A stretch of 64,000 bases of DNA from Bacteroidota bacterium (GCA_023422835.1 JAFAGI010000004.1:40275-104274); one strand, 5' to 3'. Counted from the stretch's first letter, positions 34,891 to 44,425 are shown. Made by a program: numbers and translations. The notes: generated from the letters alone by a model not told the origin.

Positions 34891-37269
34891 ATGCGCAATT
34901 ACCTGAAAGGACTGAATGAGAATCAATATCTGGCGGCCACACATATGAACGGGCCGCTTATGATTGTGGCCGGCGCCGGCAGCGGTAAAACCAAAGTACT
35001 TACCACCCGTATTGCTCACCTGATGGCCGAAGGCGTAGATGCATTCAACATCCTGGCGCTGACTTTTACCAACAAAGCCGCCGCCGAAATGAAGGAGCGT
35101 ATAGAGCATATGCTGGGCAATAACGAGGCACGAAACCTGTACATCGGTACCTTTCACAGTGTGTTTGCACGCATCCTGCGCGGCGAAGCCCACAGGCTGG
35201 GCTACCCCAACAGCTTTACCATCTACGATACAGACGATTCGAGAACGGTGATCAAACAGGTGCTGAAAGAAATGCAGCTCGACGATAAACATTACAAGCC
35301 CAATACCGTGCACTCCAGGATCTCGCAGGCCAAGAATGCACTGGTAGGCCCGCTGGAATATGCACAGGACTACTACATACAGCAGGAAGATATGCGCGCC
35401 AATAAACCGGCTCTGGCCAAGATCTATAAAGCCTACTGCGACCGCTGTTTTAAAAACGGCGCCATGGATTTTGACGACCTGCTGCTGAAAATGTATGAGC
35501 TGCTGAATACTTTCCCCGAAGTGCTCCACAAATACCAGAAAAAGTTTAAATACATCCTGATAGACGAGTACCAGGATACCAACCCCGTACAGTACCAGAT
35601 AACCAAGCTGCTGGCTGCCATGTACGAAAATATCTGCGTGGTGGGCGATGATGCACAAAGCATCTACAGCTTCCGCGGCGCTACCATTGAAAACATACTG
35701 CAGTTCCAGAAAGACTATGACGATGTGCAGGTAATAAAGCTGGAACAAAACTACCGAAGCACCCGCAACATCATCAGCGTGGCCAACTCAGTGATCCAGA
35801 AAAACATTGGCCAGATACCTAAACAGTTGTGGACAGAAAATAATGACGGTGAGAAAATAAAACTGGTACGCACACTCACCGACAACGACGAAGCCAAGTT
35901 TGTATCCAACACCATACAGGAAGAAAGGCTGCGCAACCACTTCAACAATAAAGATTTTGCCATCCTGTACCGCACCAATGCGCAAAGCCGCGCCTTTGAA
36001 GAAAACCTGCGCCGCATGGGCATACCCTACAGGATCTACGGCGGCCTGAGCTTCTACCAGCGCAAGGAAATAAAAGACTTTATTGCTTACCTGCGCGTAA
36101 CGGTAAACCCGGCAGACGAGGTGGCGCTGGAGCGCATCATTAATTACCCTGTGCGCGGCATCGGGAAAACCACCATTGAAAAACTACAGACACAAGCCAG
36201 CAACAATAAAACCACCGTGTGGGAAATATTGCAGCGGGCAGGCGAGTTTGGCTTCCGTGCGGGCACGTTGGATGCCATCAACAATTTCGTGGTGATGATA
36301 AAATATTTTCAAAGCCTGCTGGAAGACAAATCTGCCTACGATGTGGCCATGCAGATAGGCAAGCATACCAACCTGGTAAAAGAACTGTTTTCCGATAAAA
36401 CCCAGGAAGGGCTTCAGCGCTATGAAAACATACAGGAGTTGCTCAACTCCATAAAAGAATGGGTGGATACACAACAGGACCTGTCTCAGATAGACGAAGA
36501 GGGCACTGTGCTGGAAGAAGTAGATACAGAGATAGCTAAAAATGCCACTTCGCTTGCTGCCTACCTGCAACAGATCACGCTGCTGACAGATGCAGACGAA
36601 AAAGATAAGGACGGTACGGGAGATATGGTAAAATTAATGACGATCCACGCAGCCAAAGGCCTGGAGTTTCCGGTGGTGTTCGTAGGCGGTGTGGAAGAAA
36701 GTATTTTCCCCAGCGGCTTAAGCATCAATACCCGGGAAGAGCTGGAAGAGGAACGCAGGCTCTTTTACGTGGCTGTAACCCGCGCCAAGCAAAAGCTCTG
36801 GCTGTCTTACGCCAATACGCGCTACCGTTTCGGCAATATCATCAACAACGAGCCCAGCCGTTTTATCAGTGAAATGCCCGAAGAGTTTATTGACCGTTCC
36901 TATGCCGGAGGCAACTCTTCTAACTTTGCCGGCAATGCATTTGAACGCATGAACCGTAGCGGCTTCGGCGGCTATAACAATGCCACCCAGGCAGAAAAAA
37001 GATACGGCCCGCCACCCAAAAAAAACGTATTGCCTACACAGGCGCCCAAAGCCAATAAAATTGTAGAACACAGGCCTTCATCCGATTTTGTCCCCGGCGA
37101 TACATCCACCTTACAGGAAGGCCACAAAGTAGAGCATGCTAAATTCGGTTTCGGTACGGTACAGAAAATGGAAGGCGCCGCGCATAACCGCATTGCCACA
37201 GTGATGTTTGAAAACAACGGCGAGAAAAAAATTATGCTGAACTATGCCAAGTTAAGGATTATTGGTTAG
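34891..37269 (+). CDS. uvrD: UvrD/PcrA-type DNA helicase
   Basis: This is a superfamily 1A 3'-5' helicase used in repair and replication restart. Starting at ATG 34891 (MRNYLKGLNENQYLAA) gives 792 residues. Motif I is GAGSGKTKVLTTRI, Ia is LALTFTNKAAAEMKERI, II is LIDEYQDTNPVQ, III is VVGDDAQSIYSFRGA, IV is LEQNYRST, V is MTIHAAKGLEFPVVFVGGVEE and VI is LFYVAVTRAKQKL. The C-terminal Tudor-like domain (VEHAKFGFGTVQKMEG to KLRIIG) is the RNA-polymerase contact of PcrA/UvrD. A TTG start 27 bp upstream is possible but unneeded. Confidence 0.93.
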   Translation: MRNYLKGLNENQYLAATHMNGPLMIVAGAGSGKTKVLTTRIAHLMAEGVDAFNILALTFTNKAAAEMKERIEHMLGNNEARNLYIGTFHSVFARILRGEAHRLGYPNSFTIYDTDDSRTVIKQVLKEMQLDDKHYKPNTVHSRISQAKNALVGPLEYAQDYYIQQEDMRANKPALAKIYKAYCDRCFKNGAMDFDDLLLKMYELLNTFPEVLHKYQKKFKYILIDEYQDTNPVQYQITKLLAAMYENICVVGDDAQSIYSFRGATIENILQFQKDYDDVQVIKLEQNYRSTRNIISVANSVIQKNIGQIPKQLWTENNDGEKIKLVRTLTDNDEAKFVSNTIQEERLRNHFNNKDFAILYRTNAQSRAFEENLRRMGIPYRIYGGLSFYQRKEIKDFIAYLRVTVNPADEVALERIINYPVRGIGKTTIEKLQTQASNNKTTVWEILQRAGEFGFRAGTLDAINNFVVMIKYFQSLLEDKSAYDVAMQIGKHTNLVKELFSDKTQEGLQRYENIQELLNSIKEWVDTQQDLSQIDEEGTVLEEVDTEIAKNATSLAAYLQQITLLTDADEKDKDGTGDMVKLMTIHAAKGLEFPVVFVGGVEESIFPSGLSINTREELEEERRLFYVAVTRAKQKLWLSYANTRYRFGNIINNEPSRFISEMPEEFIDRSYAGGNSSNFAGNAFERMNRSGFGGYNNATQAEKRYGPPPKKNVLPTQAPKANKIVEHRPSSDFVPGDTSTLQEGHKVEHAKFGFGTVQKMEGAAHNRIATVMFENNGEKKIMLNYAKLRIIG

Positions 37270-37693
37270 AGAGGCGTTGGACGGAGTGCGCAGATCATAG
37301 TGGTTTTATTTGTGTAATTGTGTATTTGTTTATTAATCTGTTCTTCTGGAATTCGCTCTTGGGGATTTTTACAGCCATGTCTGGTGTTTTCACCTGTTGT
37401 TTGTTGCACATTTTACAGCAGTGTCACGTGTTTTTCTAATACTTAACCTTCTCTTCGGAATTTGTGATCCCAAAGCAGTACCGGGATTTGAAATCTCCTG
37501 TAGACTGAGATAATAATTCCAGAAAATATCACAGCATGACAACAAATAATTCTTTTGCCGTTTTTGTGGCAAAACCAAAAGCTTCATCTTTTACCGGGGT
37601 CACAACTCAACTCCGACCGAAAAATCTTATCTTAACCGAGTGAAATTGAGGTAAATTTGTAGATGAAAATCTACTTGGCATTCTTGAATATTA
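37270..37693. other. 424-bp gap at the left edge of the restriction island
   Basis: No gene is recognised between uvrD and the restriction enzyme. Base composition shifts from the GC-richer uvrD to the AT-rich island here. The only signals seen are the promoter box at 37652 and a leader hairpin GTAGAT-GAAA-ATCTAC at 37659-37674. No direct repeats or attachment site could be matched to the right side by eye. Confidence 0.6.
37652..37659 (+). promoter_or_regulatory. -7 box (TAAATTTG) for the restriction operon
   Basis: TAAATTTG is an exact TAnnTTTG match lying 34 bp before the ATG of the restriction-modification gene. A properly spaced -33 TTG is not evident. Confidence 0.5.
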
Positions 37694-40600
37694 ATGAAAC
37701 AATCAACAGCCGTGAACATTCTAAAAGAATTGAAACCAAGAAAGGCATTGAATAAAGCCTTCTTAAAAGTAAAACCAAACAGGACTGAAATTGAAAGTTT
37801 CAAAGCCAATCTCATAACTTTACTTGACAGGACAAATGACTCAGAAAGCGAAGAGTTTCATAAAAACCTTGTCATTGACTTTTTAAAGAAAACCTATTAC
37901 GACCCAAACCATTTTATAAATACCAAAGGTAGAAACGACCTTGTTATTCACAGCGGACAAAATGCAGGCTCAACAGTTGGAGTGATCATTGAAGCCAAAA
38001 AACCGACCAATAGAGCGGAAATGATTACCACCAAACGAATAAATGCAAAAGCATTTCAGGAATTAGTGCTGTATTACCTGCGTGAGAGAATTACACACAA
38101 AAACCTTGAAGTAAAACATCTGGTGGCTACCAACATAAACGAATGGTTCATTTTTGATGCTACCCTATTCGACAGGCTTTTTGCTCAAAACAAAAATCTT
38201 GTAAAACAATTTGTCGACTTTGAAGGCTTGCGCTTGGCAGATAAAAAAACCGATTTTTTCTACAAACAAATTGCCGAACCGTTTATCCACAGCATTACTG
38301 CTGAAATTGAATTTACCTATTTCAACATTCAGGATTTTCAAAAACCTTTACGCAATGCAGACAAGGCAGACGATAATGCTCTGATTGCGTTATTCAAACT
38401 GCTTTCTCCGGAACATTTATTAAAACTTCCGTTCACCAACGACAGCAACAGCCTTGATAAACGCTTTTACAGCGAGTTGTTGCACATCATCGGCTTGAAC
38501 GAAACCAAAGAAGGAAGTAAAAAACTGATTGAACGAAACAAAGCAGGTGAACGCCACACAGGAACAATCTTGGAAGATGCCGTCATTCAGCTTGACAGCT
38601 TAGATAAACTCAGCCGATTGGAAAAACCAAACCAATTCGGCAACACACAACAGGAACGACTTTTTAATGTTGCTCTTGAACTTTCGATTACCTGGATAAA
38701 CCGCATTTTGTTTTTGAAGTTGTTGGAAGCACAACTCATTACCTATCACAAAGGAGACAAATCTTATTCGTTTCTCAACCTTGACAAAATTAAGAACTAT
38801 GACGACCTGAACAGCTTGTTTTTTCAAGTGTTGGCACGCAAGTATGACGAGCGAAACGAAGATGTAAAAAAGGCTTTTGAAAAAGTACCTTATCTCAATT
38901 CATCGCTTTTCGAGCCGACCGACATAGAGCAGCTTACTTTGTTTATCAGCAACCTGAAGGACGATAAAACCATTCCGATTTTTTCGCAAACCGTGCTGAA
39001 AGACCAGCAAGGCAAAAAACGTACAGGCAATATTTCCACGCTTCAATATCTGTTTGAGTTTTTAGATGCTTACGACTTTGGAGCAGAAGGTGGAGAAGAA
39101 ATTCAGGAAGACAACAAAACGCTGATTAACGCTTCGGTTCTCGGATTGATTTTCGAGAAAATAAACGGCTACAAAGACGGTTCGTTTTTCACTCCGGGTT
39201 TCATCACCATGTATATGTGCCGTGAAACCATTCGCAAAGCTGTGGTGCAGAAATTCAACGAAACAAAAAAATGGAATTGCACAACACTTGAAGAACTATA
39301 CGACAAAATTGGAGACCGAAAAGAAGCCAACAACATTGTAAACAGCATCAAAATTTGCGACCCTGCCGTGGGTTCAGGACACTTTTTGGTTTCGGCACTC
39401 AATGAAATGATTGCCGTTAAAAACGACTTGAAAATTCTGCAAGACCGTGACGGAAAACGCCTGAAAGAATATCAGGTGGAAGTGGTAAATGATGAACTGA
39501 TTGTAACAGACGAGGAAGGAGAACTTTTTGAATACAACCCAAGCAACAAAGAAAGTCAGCGAATACAAGAAACGCTTTTCCACGAAAAGCAAACCATTAT
39601 TGAAAATTGTCTTTTCGGTGTGGACATCAATTCCAATTCGGTAAAAATTTGCCGTTTGCGTTTGTGGATTGAGCTATTGAAAAATGCGTATTACAAGAAC
39701 GCCACCGAACTTGAAACTCTTCCGAACATTGACATCAACATAAAATGCGGTAACTCTTTAGTAAGCCGTTTTGCCATTGATGCCGACCTGAAACAAGCCC
39801 TTAAAAAAAGTAAGTGGACGATCGACAGCTACCGGATAGCCGTTGACACTTACCGCAACGCTGAAAGCAAGGAACAAAAAAGAGAAATGGAACGGCTGAT
39901 TGCCGACATTAAATCGGATTTCAGAAGTGAAATTTCCTTGAACGACCCGAGAGTAAAGAAGCTACGCAAACTTTCAGGCGACTTGTATCAAATGACCAAT
40001 CAGGGGCAACTTTTTGAAATGAGCAAAAAGGAAAAAGCCGGTTGGAACAAAAAAGTGCAACAACTGACTGAAGAAACCAAGAAACTTGAAACCGAAATTG
40101 AAGCAATAAAAGCCAACAAGATTTTTGAAAATGCTTTTGAATGGCGTTTTGAATTTCCCGAAGTGCTGAATGATGATGGTGATTTTGTGGGCTTTGATGT
40201 GGTAATTGGTAATCCGCCTTATGTTTATAGAAATGCCGATATAGAAAATGTCAAAGAGTATTTCAATAGTAATTATTACAATACTTCAGGTAATTATGAT
40301 TTGTATAAATTTTTCATTGAGCAATCAATAAAAATAGCGAAACCAAATGGCTTCAACTCACTTATTACAAATTCATCTTTTTTACTTCAAACTTCTTTTG
40401 ATAAGACAAGAAAGTTTCTTTTAGATAATTCAACTCTAAAAAATATTGTTCCCCTTGGCGGTTCGGTGTTTGAAGAAGCTACTGTTGACTCTGCAACTTA
40501 TATTCTTCAAAAATCAAAATATAACGGTGAAGAAACCTTGGTAATAAACCCTGAAAAACCTATTGATATTGTAATCACCCCAGCCTACACGGTAAAGCAA

Positions 40601-41326
40601 GATAGATTTTTGAAGAATGAGTTTTTGGTTTTTGACTATTTGCTCAATGACAAAGAATATAACATTGTAAACAAACTGATTTCAAGTTTTCCAAAAATTG
40701 AAACCGCATATAATTTTGGTGTCGGTATTAATACAGGTTATATCAAAGATGAATTAACAGCAGATAGCAAACTTGATAAAAGATATCACCCAATGGTTCC
40801 AGGAACAGGAGTGTCAAAATACGGAAATATAAAGACAGAAGGCTTCATAATGTATGATAAGGAGTTTGTAAAAAGTAAAGGGAAATTGGGAAGAACTTTA
40901 CCTGACGAGAAATTTTTTACAGAACCCAAAATATTAATTGTAAGAACCAGAAATATTAGCCTTAAAGAAAGAATTATTGCATCAATTGATTATGACAAAA
41001 AATACAATCTCAATCGTATTTCAAATATTATTTCAAAAGACAATAATTCGCTTGAAGGCTTATTAGGCGTGCTGAACTCAAAATTGTTTAATTGGTTGTA
41101 TTCAAAAAGATACTTTGACTACGAAATCAAACCAATTTATTTGAGAAATTCTCCGCTTTGTGATACAAATGATAATGAACTTAATAAACTAGTAAAGGAG
41201 ATAATTACATTAAGAAGTTCTGACGATAAAGCTAATATCACAAGTATCACAAATCAAATAGACCAATTGGTTTATAAGCTATACGAGTTGACGGAGGAAG
41301 AAATAAAAATAATTGAGAACAACTGA
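37694..41326 (+). CDS. Type IIG restriction-modification enzyme (Eco57I-like methylase fused to nuclease)
   Basis: The single 1,210-residue chain cuts and methylates DNA. The N-terminal nuclease domain has a PD-(D/E)xK-like site: Asp82 in GRNDLVI and Glu100-Ala-Lys102 in VGVIIEAKKP. The methylase core has SAM motif I DPAVGSGHFLVSALNEM (about 554-570) and the N6-adenine motif IV VVIGNPPYVYRN (NPPY about 839-842). A helical spacer lies between them, and a target-recognition region occupies about 870-1200. The recognition sequence cannot be read from the protein. A GHKL ATPase-nuclease gene follows after 5 bp. Low GC and Lys/Asn-rich coding unlike the neighbours indicate acquisition by transfer. 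It appears intact. Confidence 0.9.
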   Translation: MKQSTAVNILKELKPRKALNKAFLKVKPNRTEIESFKANLITLLDRTNDSESEEFHKNLVIDFLKKTYYDPNHFINTKGRNDLVIHSGQNAGSTVGVIIEAKKPTNRAEMITTKRINAKAFQELVLYYLRERITHKNLEVKHLVATNINEWFIFDATLFDRLFAQNKNLVKQFVDFEGLRLADKKTDFFYKQIAEPFIHSITAEIEFTYFNIQDFQKPLRNADKADDNALIALFKLLSPEHLLKLPFTNDSNSLDKRFYSELLHIIGLNETKEGSKKLIERNKAGERHTGTILEDAVIQLDSLDKLSRLEKPNQFGNTQQERLFNVALELSITWINRILFLKLLEAQLITYHKGDKSYSFLNLDKIKNYDDLNSLFFQVLARKYDERNEDVKKAFEKVPYLNSSLFEPTDIEQLTLFISNLKDDKTIPIFSQTVLKDQQGKKRTGNISTLQYLFEFLDAYDFGAEGGEEIQEDNKTLINASVLGLIFEKINGYKDGSFFTPGFITMYMCRETIRKAVVQKFNETKKWNCTTLEELYDKIGDRKEANNIVNSIKICDPAVGSGHFLVSALNEMIAVKNDLKILQDRDGKRLKEYQVEVVNDELIVTDEEGELFEYNPSNKESQRIQETLFHEKQTIIENCLFGVDINSNSVKICRLRLWIELLKNAYYKNATELETLPNIDINIKCGNSLVSRFAIDADLKQALKKSKWTIDSYRIAVDTYRNAESKEQKREMERLIADIKSDFRSEISLNDPRVKKLRKLSGDLYQMTNQGQLFEMSKKEKAGWNKKVQQLTEETKKLETEIEAIKANKIFENAFEWRFEFPEVLNDDGDFVGFDVVIGNPPYVYRNADIENVKEYFNSNYYNTSGNYDLYKFFIEQSIKIAKPNGFNSLITNSSFLLQTSFDKTRKFLLDNSTLKNIVPLGGSVFEEATVDSATYILQKSKYNGEETLVINPEKPIDIVITPAYTVKQDRFLKNEFLVFDYLLNDKEYNIVNKLISSFPKIETAYNFGVGINTGYIKDELTADSKLDKRYHPMVPGTGVSKYGNIKTEGFIMYDKEFVKSKGKLGRTLPDEKFFTEPKILIVRTRNISLKERIIASIDYDKKYNLNRISNIISKDNNSLEGLLGVLNSKLFNWLYSKRYFDYEIKPIYLRNSPLCDTNDNELNKLVKEIITLRSSDDKANITSITNQIDQLVYKLYELTEEEIKIIENN

Positions 41327-41331
41327 ACAGA

Positions 41332-43262
41332 ATGGCTAAAAATAAAATTCCTGAAAACCAGTTTAAATTTTCCTTTGGTGATGACTTTTTAAAGCATCAT
41401 GCAGGACAAATAGTGACAGACCAAAATTATGCAGTCATTGAACTTGTTGCAAACTGTTGGGATGCTGGTTCAACTGAGGTAAAAATTGCCTGGCCAGAAA
41501 CTGGTGGCAAATTATCAATTTCAGACAATGGAATTGGTATGACAAAAAATGAACTCCTATATCGATGGGGAAAGTTTAACTATAATCGTGTTGTTGAGCA
41601 AGGCGGCAAAGATGCTAAGTTTCCTAAAAATGTTTCTCATGGAAGTCGTAAAGTATTTGGAAGAAATGGTGTTGGGCGCCACGCTATGTTTTGCTTTAAT
41701 AACGAATATGAACTTAAAACATATAAAGATGGAGAATTCACGCATATTAGAGTTGTAAAATCCATCTCAGGTGAAAAACCTTATGATGTAATTTTGATTG
41801 AATCAAAACCAATTTCACAGTCCGAACACGGAACTGAAATTTCCACTTTGATTGATTCTGATCAAGTAACCTTAATTGATACCACTAAACTCATTGAACT
41901 TATTGGCTCAAGATTTATATCTGACCCACAATTTAATGTTTATGTGAATAATCATTCAGTTGCAATGACAGATTTGTCGCATTTAACCGAAGATTTTAGT
42001 ATTGATTTTAACGGAAGCAAAATAAAGATTAAAAGAATCTATGGCGAAAAAGGGAAAAATACCAAACAAAATGGTATTGCATGGTGGTATAATAGAAGAT
42101 TAGTTGGCATACCGAATTGGGGAACATTTGACGCTCAAATTATTGATGGTCGTCACCCAATTGCTAAGCGACTTTTATATATCGCAATTGCAGACATCAT
42201 TGACCAAAGAAACTTGAAGAAGGATTGGTCAGGTTTTTATATAACAGATGAAGTAATTAAGCTACAAAATGCGGTTTACGAATTTGTAAGAGACGATTTA
42301 AGAAACTTGTTGTATGAAACTCGAAAAGAAAGGAGATTGCAAGTATATGAATCAAATAGAATGCAGTTAGCTTCCTTACCGTCAGAAGCAAAAGAAAACA
42401 TTGTAAATTTCTTAGAAGAAGTTCAATCCAAATGCCCAACAATTGGTGTTCAAGAATTAGAAACGACTGTTGAAGTTTTAGCAAAAATGGAAAAATCTAG
42501 GTCAGGTTATGCCCTACTCGAAAAGATTGCTTCATATCATCCTGATGAAATAGATTCTCTGAATCAAATTTTAGAAGAATGGACAATAGATGATGCTAAA
42601 AAAGTTCTAAGTGAGTTAAGGTGGCGTTTAGAGTTAGTATCAAAACTCGAAAAGCTATTAGAAGATTCTAAAGCAGATGAATTGCATGATTTACAACCTT
42701 TATTTGAACATGGACTTTGGATATTCGGTCCTGAATTTGAATCAATATCATTTATATCTAATCGTTCTTTAGCAACAGTTATTAAAAATCTGCTTAATGA
42801 TACAGCATTGGACAACGAAAGAAAACGTCCTGATTTGTAATTCTGTCAAACTCATCTATCGGTGTTTATTCGTGTGAAAGTTTCAATGAGAACCACGAAC
42901 CAAATGATTTCAGTAAAATAATTATTGTCGAATTAAAAAGAGCAGGTATTCCAATTGACACAAAACAAAAAGACCAAGCATTACTATACGCTAGAGAATT
43001 AAGAAAGTCAAAAAAAGTAAGTTTAAATACTCCAATTATTGCCTATGTTCTTGGTTCAGAAATAGAGCCAGATGCAAATGAAACTTTTACAGAAGGAAGC
43101 GTGAATATAATTCCATGCCGTTATAATATAATTTTAGCAAAAGCACATTCAAGGACATTTAATCTTATAAAGAAGATTGAAGAAGTTAAGAGTATTACAT
43201 ATACATCTGAAATGGACGAAGTTTTTGGAAGCAGCCAAGGTGTATTATTTGAACAGAACTAA
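41332..43262 (+). pseudogene. MORC-like GHKL ATPase fused to PD-(D/E)xK nuclease, split by a frameshift
   Basis: The first frame (41332-42840, 502 residues) is a Bergerat-fold ATPase: N-box ELVANCWDAGSTEV (Glu37, Asn41), G1 DNGIGM (Asp65) and G2 GRNGVGRHAMF. A coiled-coil linker follows, then the start of a nuclease domain (LFEHGLWIFGPEFE...KRPDL) with a stop at 42838. One base is missing: the -1 frame from 42834 continues without a break for 142 codons (FVILSNSSIGVY...IIIVELKRAG...VLFEQN) to the stop at 43260-43262, restoring RPDFVIL and ELK, the catalytic PD...ExK pair. The full product would be about 643 residues. Such ATPases accompany restriction enzymes (Iyer, Abhiman and Aravind 2008). 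It is either a broken gene or a base-call error. Confidence 0.85.
42834..43262 (+). other. Out-of-frame C-terminal nuclease half of the GHKL ATPase gene
   Basis: This is the -1 frame continuation described for the gene above. It reads about 142 sense codons with AT-rich codon use equal to the upstream part, and has the Lys of ELKRAG followed by KQKDQALLYARELRKSKKV, a typical nuclease helix. It lacks its own plausible start codon near the PD motif, so it would not be expressed separately unless ribosomes shift frame. Confidence 0.8.
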
Positions 43263-43389
43263 TAAAAGTAAATCTATTATGACACCAAAGCCAACGCTTC
43301 ACAGCCACAAAATTACTCAGGGTTTGATTATTTTTAATGGTGTTCGTGAACCGCTGGGTGGTTTGCCAAGTCGCACCAAAGACAGCGAA

Positions 43390-43590
43390 ACCCATGATAA
43401 ACGACAAAATCAGCAGTTCTCATTTATCAATCAAAACAATCTGATTGCTTAAAAATTTGTCTGGCAAACCGGTTATGCTGCCTATTCTGTTTCAGCATCT
43501 GTTGTTGAAATAACGATTATATCGGTTGATGACCAGGATTACCAACAAACGTTTGCTAAATTTGAAACTTTAGTGCTTCGAATCATCGGC
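43390..43590 (+). pseudogene. Relic of IS200/REP-associated (RAYT-type) transposase C-terminus
   Basis: In one frame, interrupted by a TAA at 43450-43452, the sequence reads FSFINQNNLIA-stop-KFVWQTGYAAYSVSAS, then DDQDYQQTFAKFE. This follows the C-terminal pattern of Bacteroidota IS200-like transposases: FIN...-KF-WQ-GYGAFS-S, then NQ--HH---F--E. The N-terminal HUH domain is missing and the stop codon shows it is dead. It marks past mobile activity at the right edge of the restriction island. The match is by recalled family pattern, not by alignment. Confidence 0.55.
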
Positions 43591-43689
43591 AGTATTAATA
43601 TTCCGCACGGCCCAGCCCTAACCTTCTCAATACGCATACGATTTTGCGCAGCTTATGCCCGTCATTCACCAAACAAACTATTATACAAA

Positions 43690-44049
43690 ATGAAACATCT
43701 TCTAATTCTTGCATTGACTTTCCTGACAATAAATGCATACGGGCAAGACAAATACAATTATACCCACTTCAATAAATTGATAGAAATTGAAGGAACGAAT
43801 TTTGTAATTGCAACTATTGAAAATTGGGGCATAATGGATGGGCTTAAAAATCGTTTTTTGCTTTTTATTGACACCAAAACCGGGCCGGCTAACCAAGTTG
43901 ATTTTCCAAATGAAGGCTACCTTGAAAAAATTGAACAAGTAAAAATTGACGACTTAGGAATAAACAAAATTATTGTATCGGCTCAAACGGTTGACTTAGA
44001 TGGAAAAAAAGGAATTGACCGGTACGACCCCTCCTCCCTGCTGGCATAA
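43690..44049 (+). CDS. Secreted hypothetical protein, probably C-terminally truncated
   Basis: From ATG 43690 the product has 119 residues with a signal peptide (MKHLLILALTFLTINAYGQ) and a beta-rich mature part (KLIEIEGTNFVIATIENWG; FLLFIDTKTGPANQVDFP; INKIIVSAQTVDLDGKKGID). It looks like the first repeats of a propeller-type protein and stops abruptly in RYDPSSLLA, whose codons differ in style from the AT-rich run before it. I read this as a truncated relic at a recombination junction near 44030. An in-frame start 117 bp upstream would place non-secretory sequence before the signal and is rejected. Confidence 0.5.
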   Translation: MKHLLILALTFLTINAYGQDKYNYTHFNKLIEIEGTNFVIATIENWGIMDGLKNRFLLFIDTKTGPANQVDFPNEGYLEKIEQVKIDDLGINKIIVSAQTVDLDGKKGIDRYDPSSLLA

Positions 44050-44068
44050 GGTTTGCACTTATTCATTA

Positions 44069-44077
44069 TTATTCACA
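44069..44077 (+). promoter_or_regulatory. DnaA-box match TTATTCACA
   Basis: A perfect TTATNCACA nonamer just upstream of the small lipoprotein gene. It is one of three perfect matches within about 520 bp. Confidence 0.35.
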
Positions 44078-44093
44078 CATAAAACTAAACAAT

Positions 44094-44258
44094 ATGTCAA
44101 GGAAAATTTCTTTTATGCTGCTGGCGGCTATGGCTTTTGTACTTACCAGTTGCGAAGCTATCGGCACTATTTTTAAAGCAGGTATGTATTGGGGCTTCAT
44201 CGTGGTGGCACTGGTAATAGGGCTTATTATATGGCTTTTTACCAGAAGCAGAAAATAA
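44094..44258 (+). CDS. Small lipoprotein with one membrane segment
   Basis: A 54-residue protein with a lipoprotein signal (SFMLLAAMAFVLTSC, Cys in lipobox). It then reads EAIGTIFKAGMYWG, a membrane segment (FIVVALVIGLIIWLF) and the basic end TRSRK. Tiny proteins with the same SCEAIGxIFKAGxxWG pattern are common in Bacteroidota and are of unknown function. The GC-richer codon use resembles the core genome rather than the AT-rich island upstream, so the island ends near 44050. Confidence 0.75.
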   Translation: MSRKISFMLLAAMAFVLTSCEAIGTIFKAGMYWGFIVVALVIGLIIWLFTRSRK

Positions 44259-44272
44259 AAACTGCAGTTTAT

Positions 44273-44281
44273 TTATACACA
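44273..44281 (+). promoter_or_regulatory. DnaA-box match TTATACACA
   Basis: A perfect TTATNCACA nonamer 15 bp after the stop of the small lipoprotein gene. Confidence 0.35.
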
Positions 44282-44287
44282 AAAGCT

Positions 44288-44425
44288 GTTAACAACATAC
44301 TTTTTCTGTTAATAAACGGCAGTTTCAACCATTTTAAAGTGAATAATTTTTTAACTATACCGGCATTTTCAGATTCTACCCGGCCACCGTTGAAATTATT
44401 CACTTTTTGAGTATGTTATCTTAAC
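44288..44425. repeat. Nested inverted repeats (about 138 bp)
   Basis: The outer arms are GTTAACAACATACT (44288-44301) and AGTATGTTATCTTAAC (44410-44425). The inner arms AAAGTGAATAATTT (44337-44350) and AAATTATTCACTTT (44393-44406) are perfect 14-mers with a 42-bp spacer. The right arm is the left arm in reverse without a segment of about 34 bp. It may be a small non-autonomous element or two facing binding sites. Confidence 0.6.

Noticed and set aside
42825-42845. Programmed -1 ribosomal frameshift in the GHKL ATPase gene
   Set aside because: The site GATTTGTAA has no X-XXY-YYZ heptamer and I see no strong stem just downstream; a simple one-base deletion is the plainer explanation.
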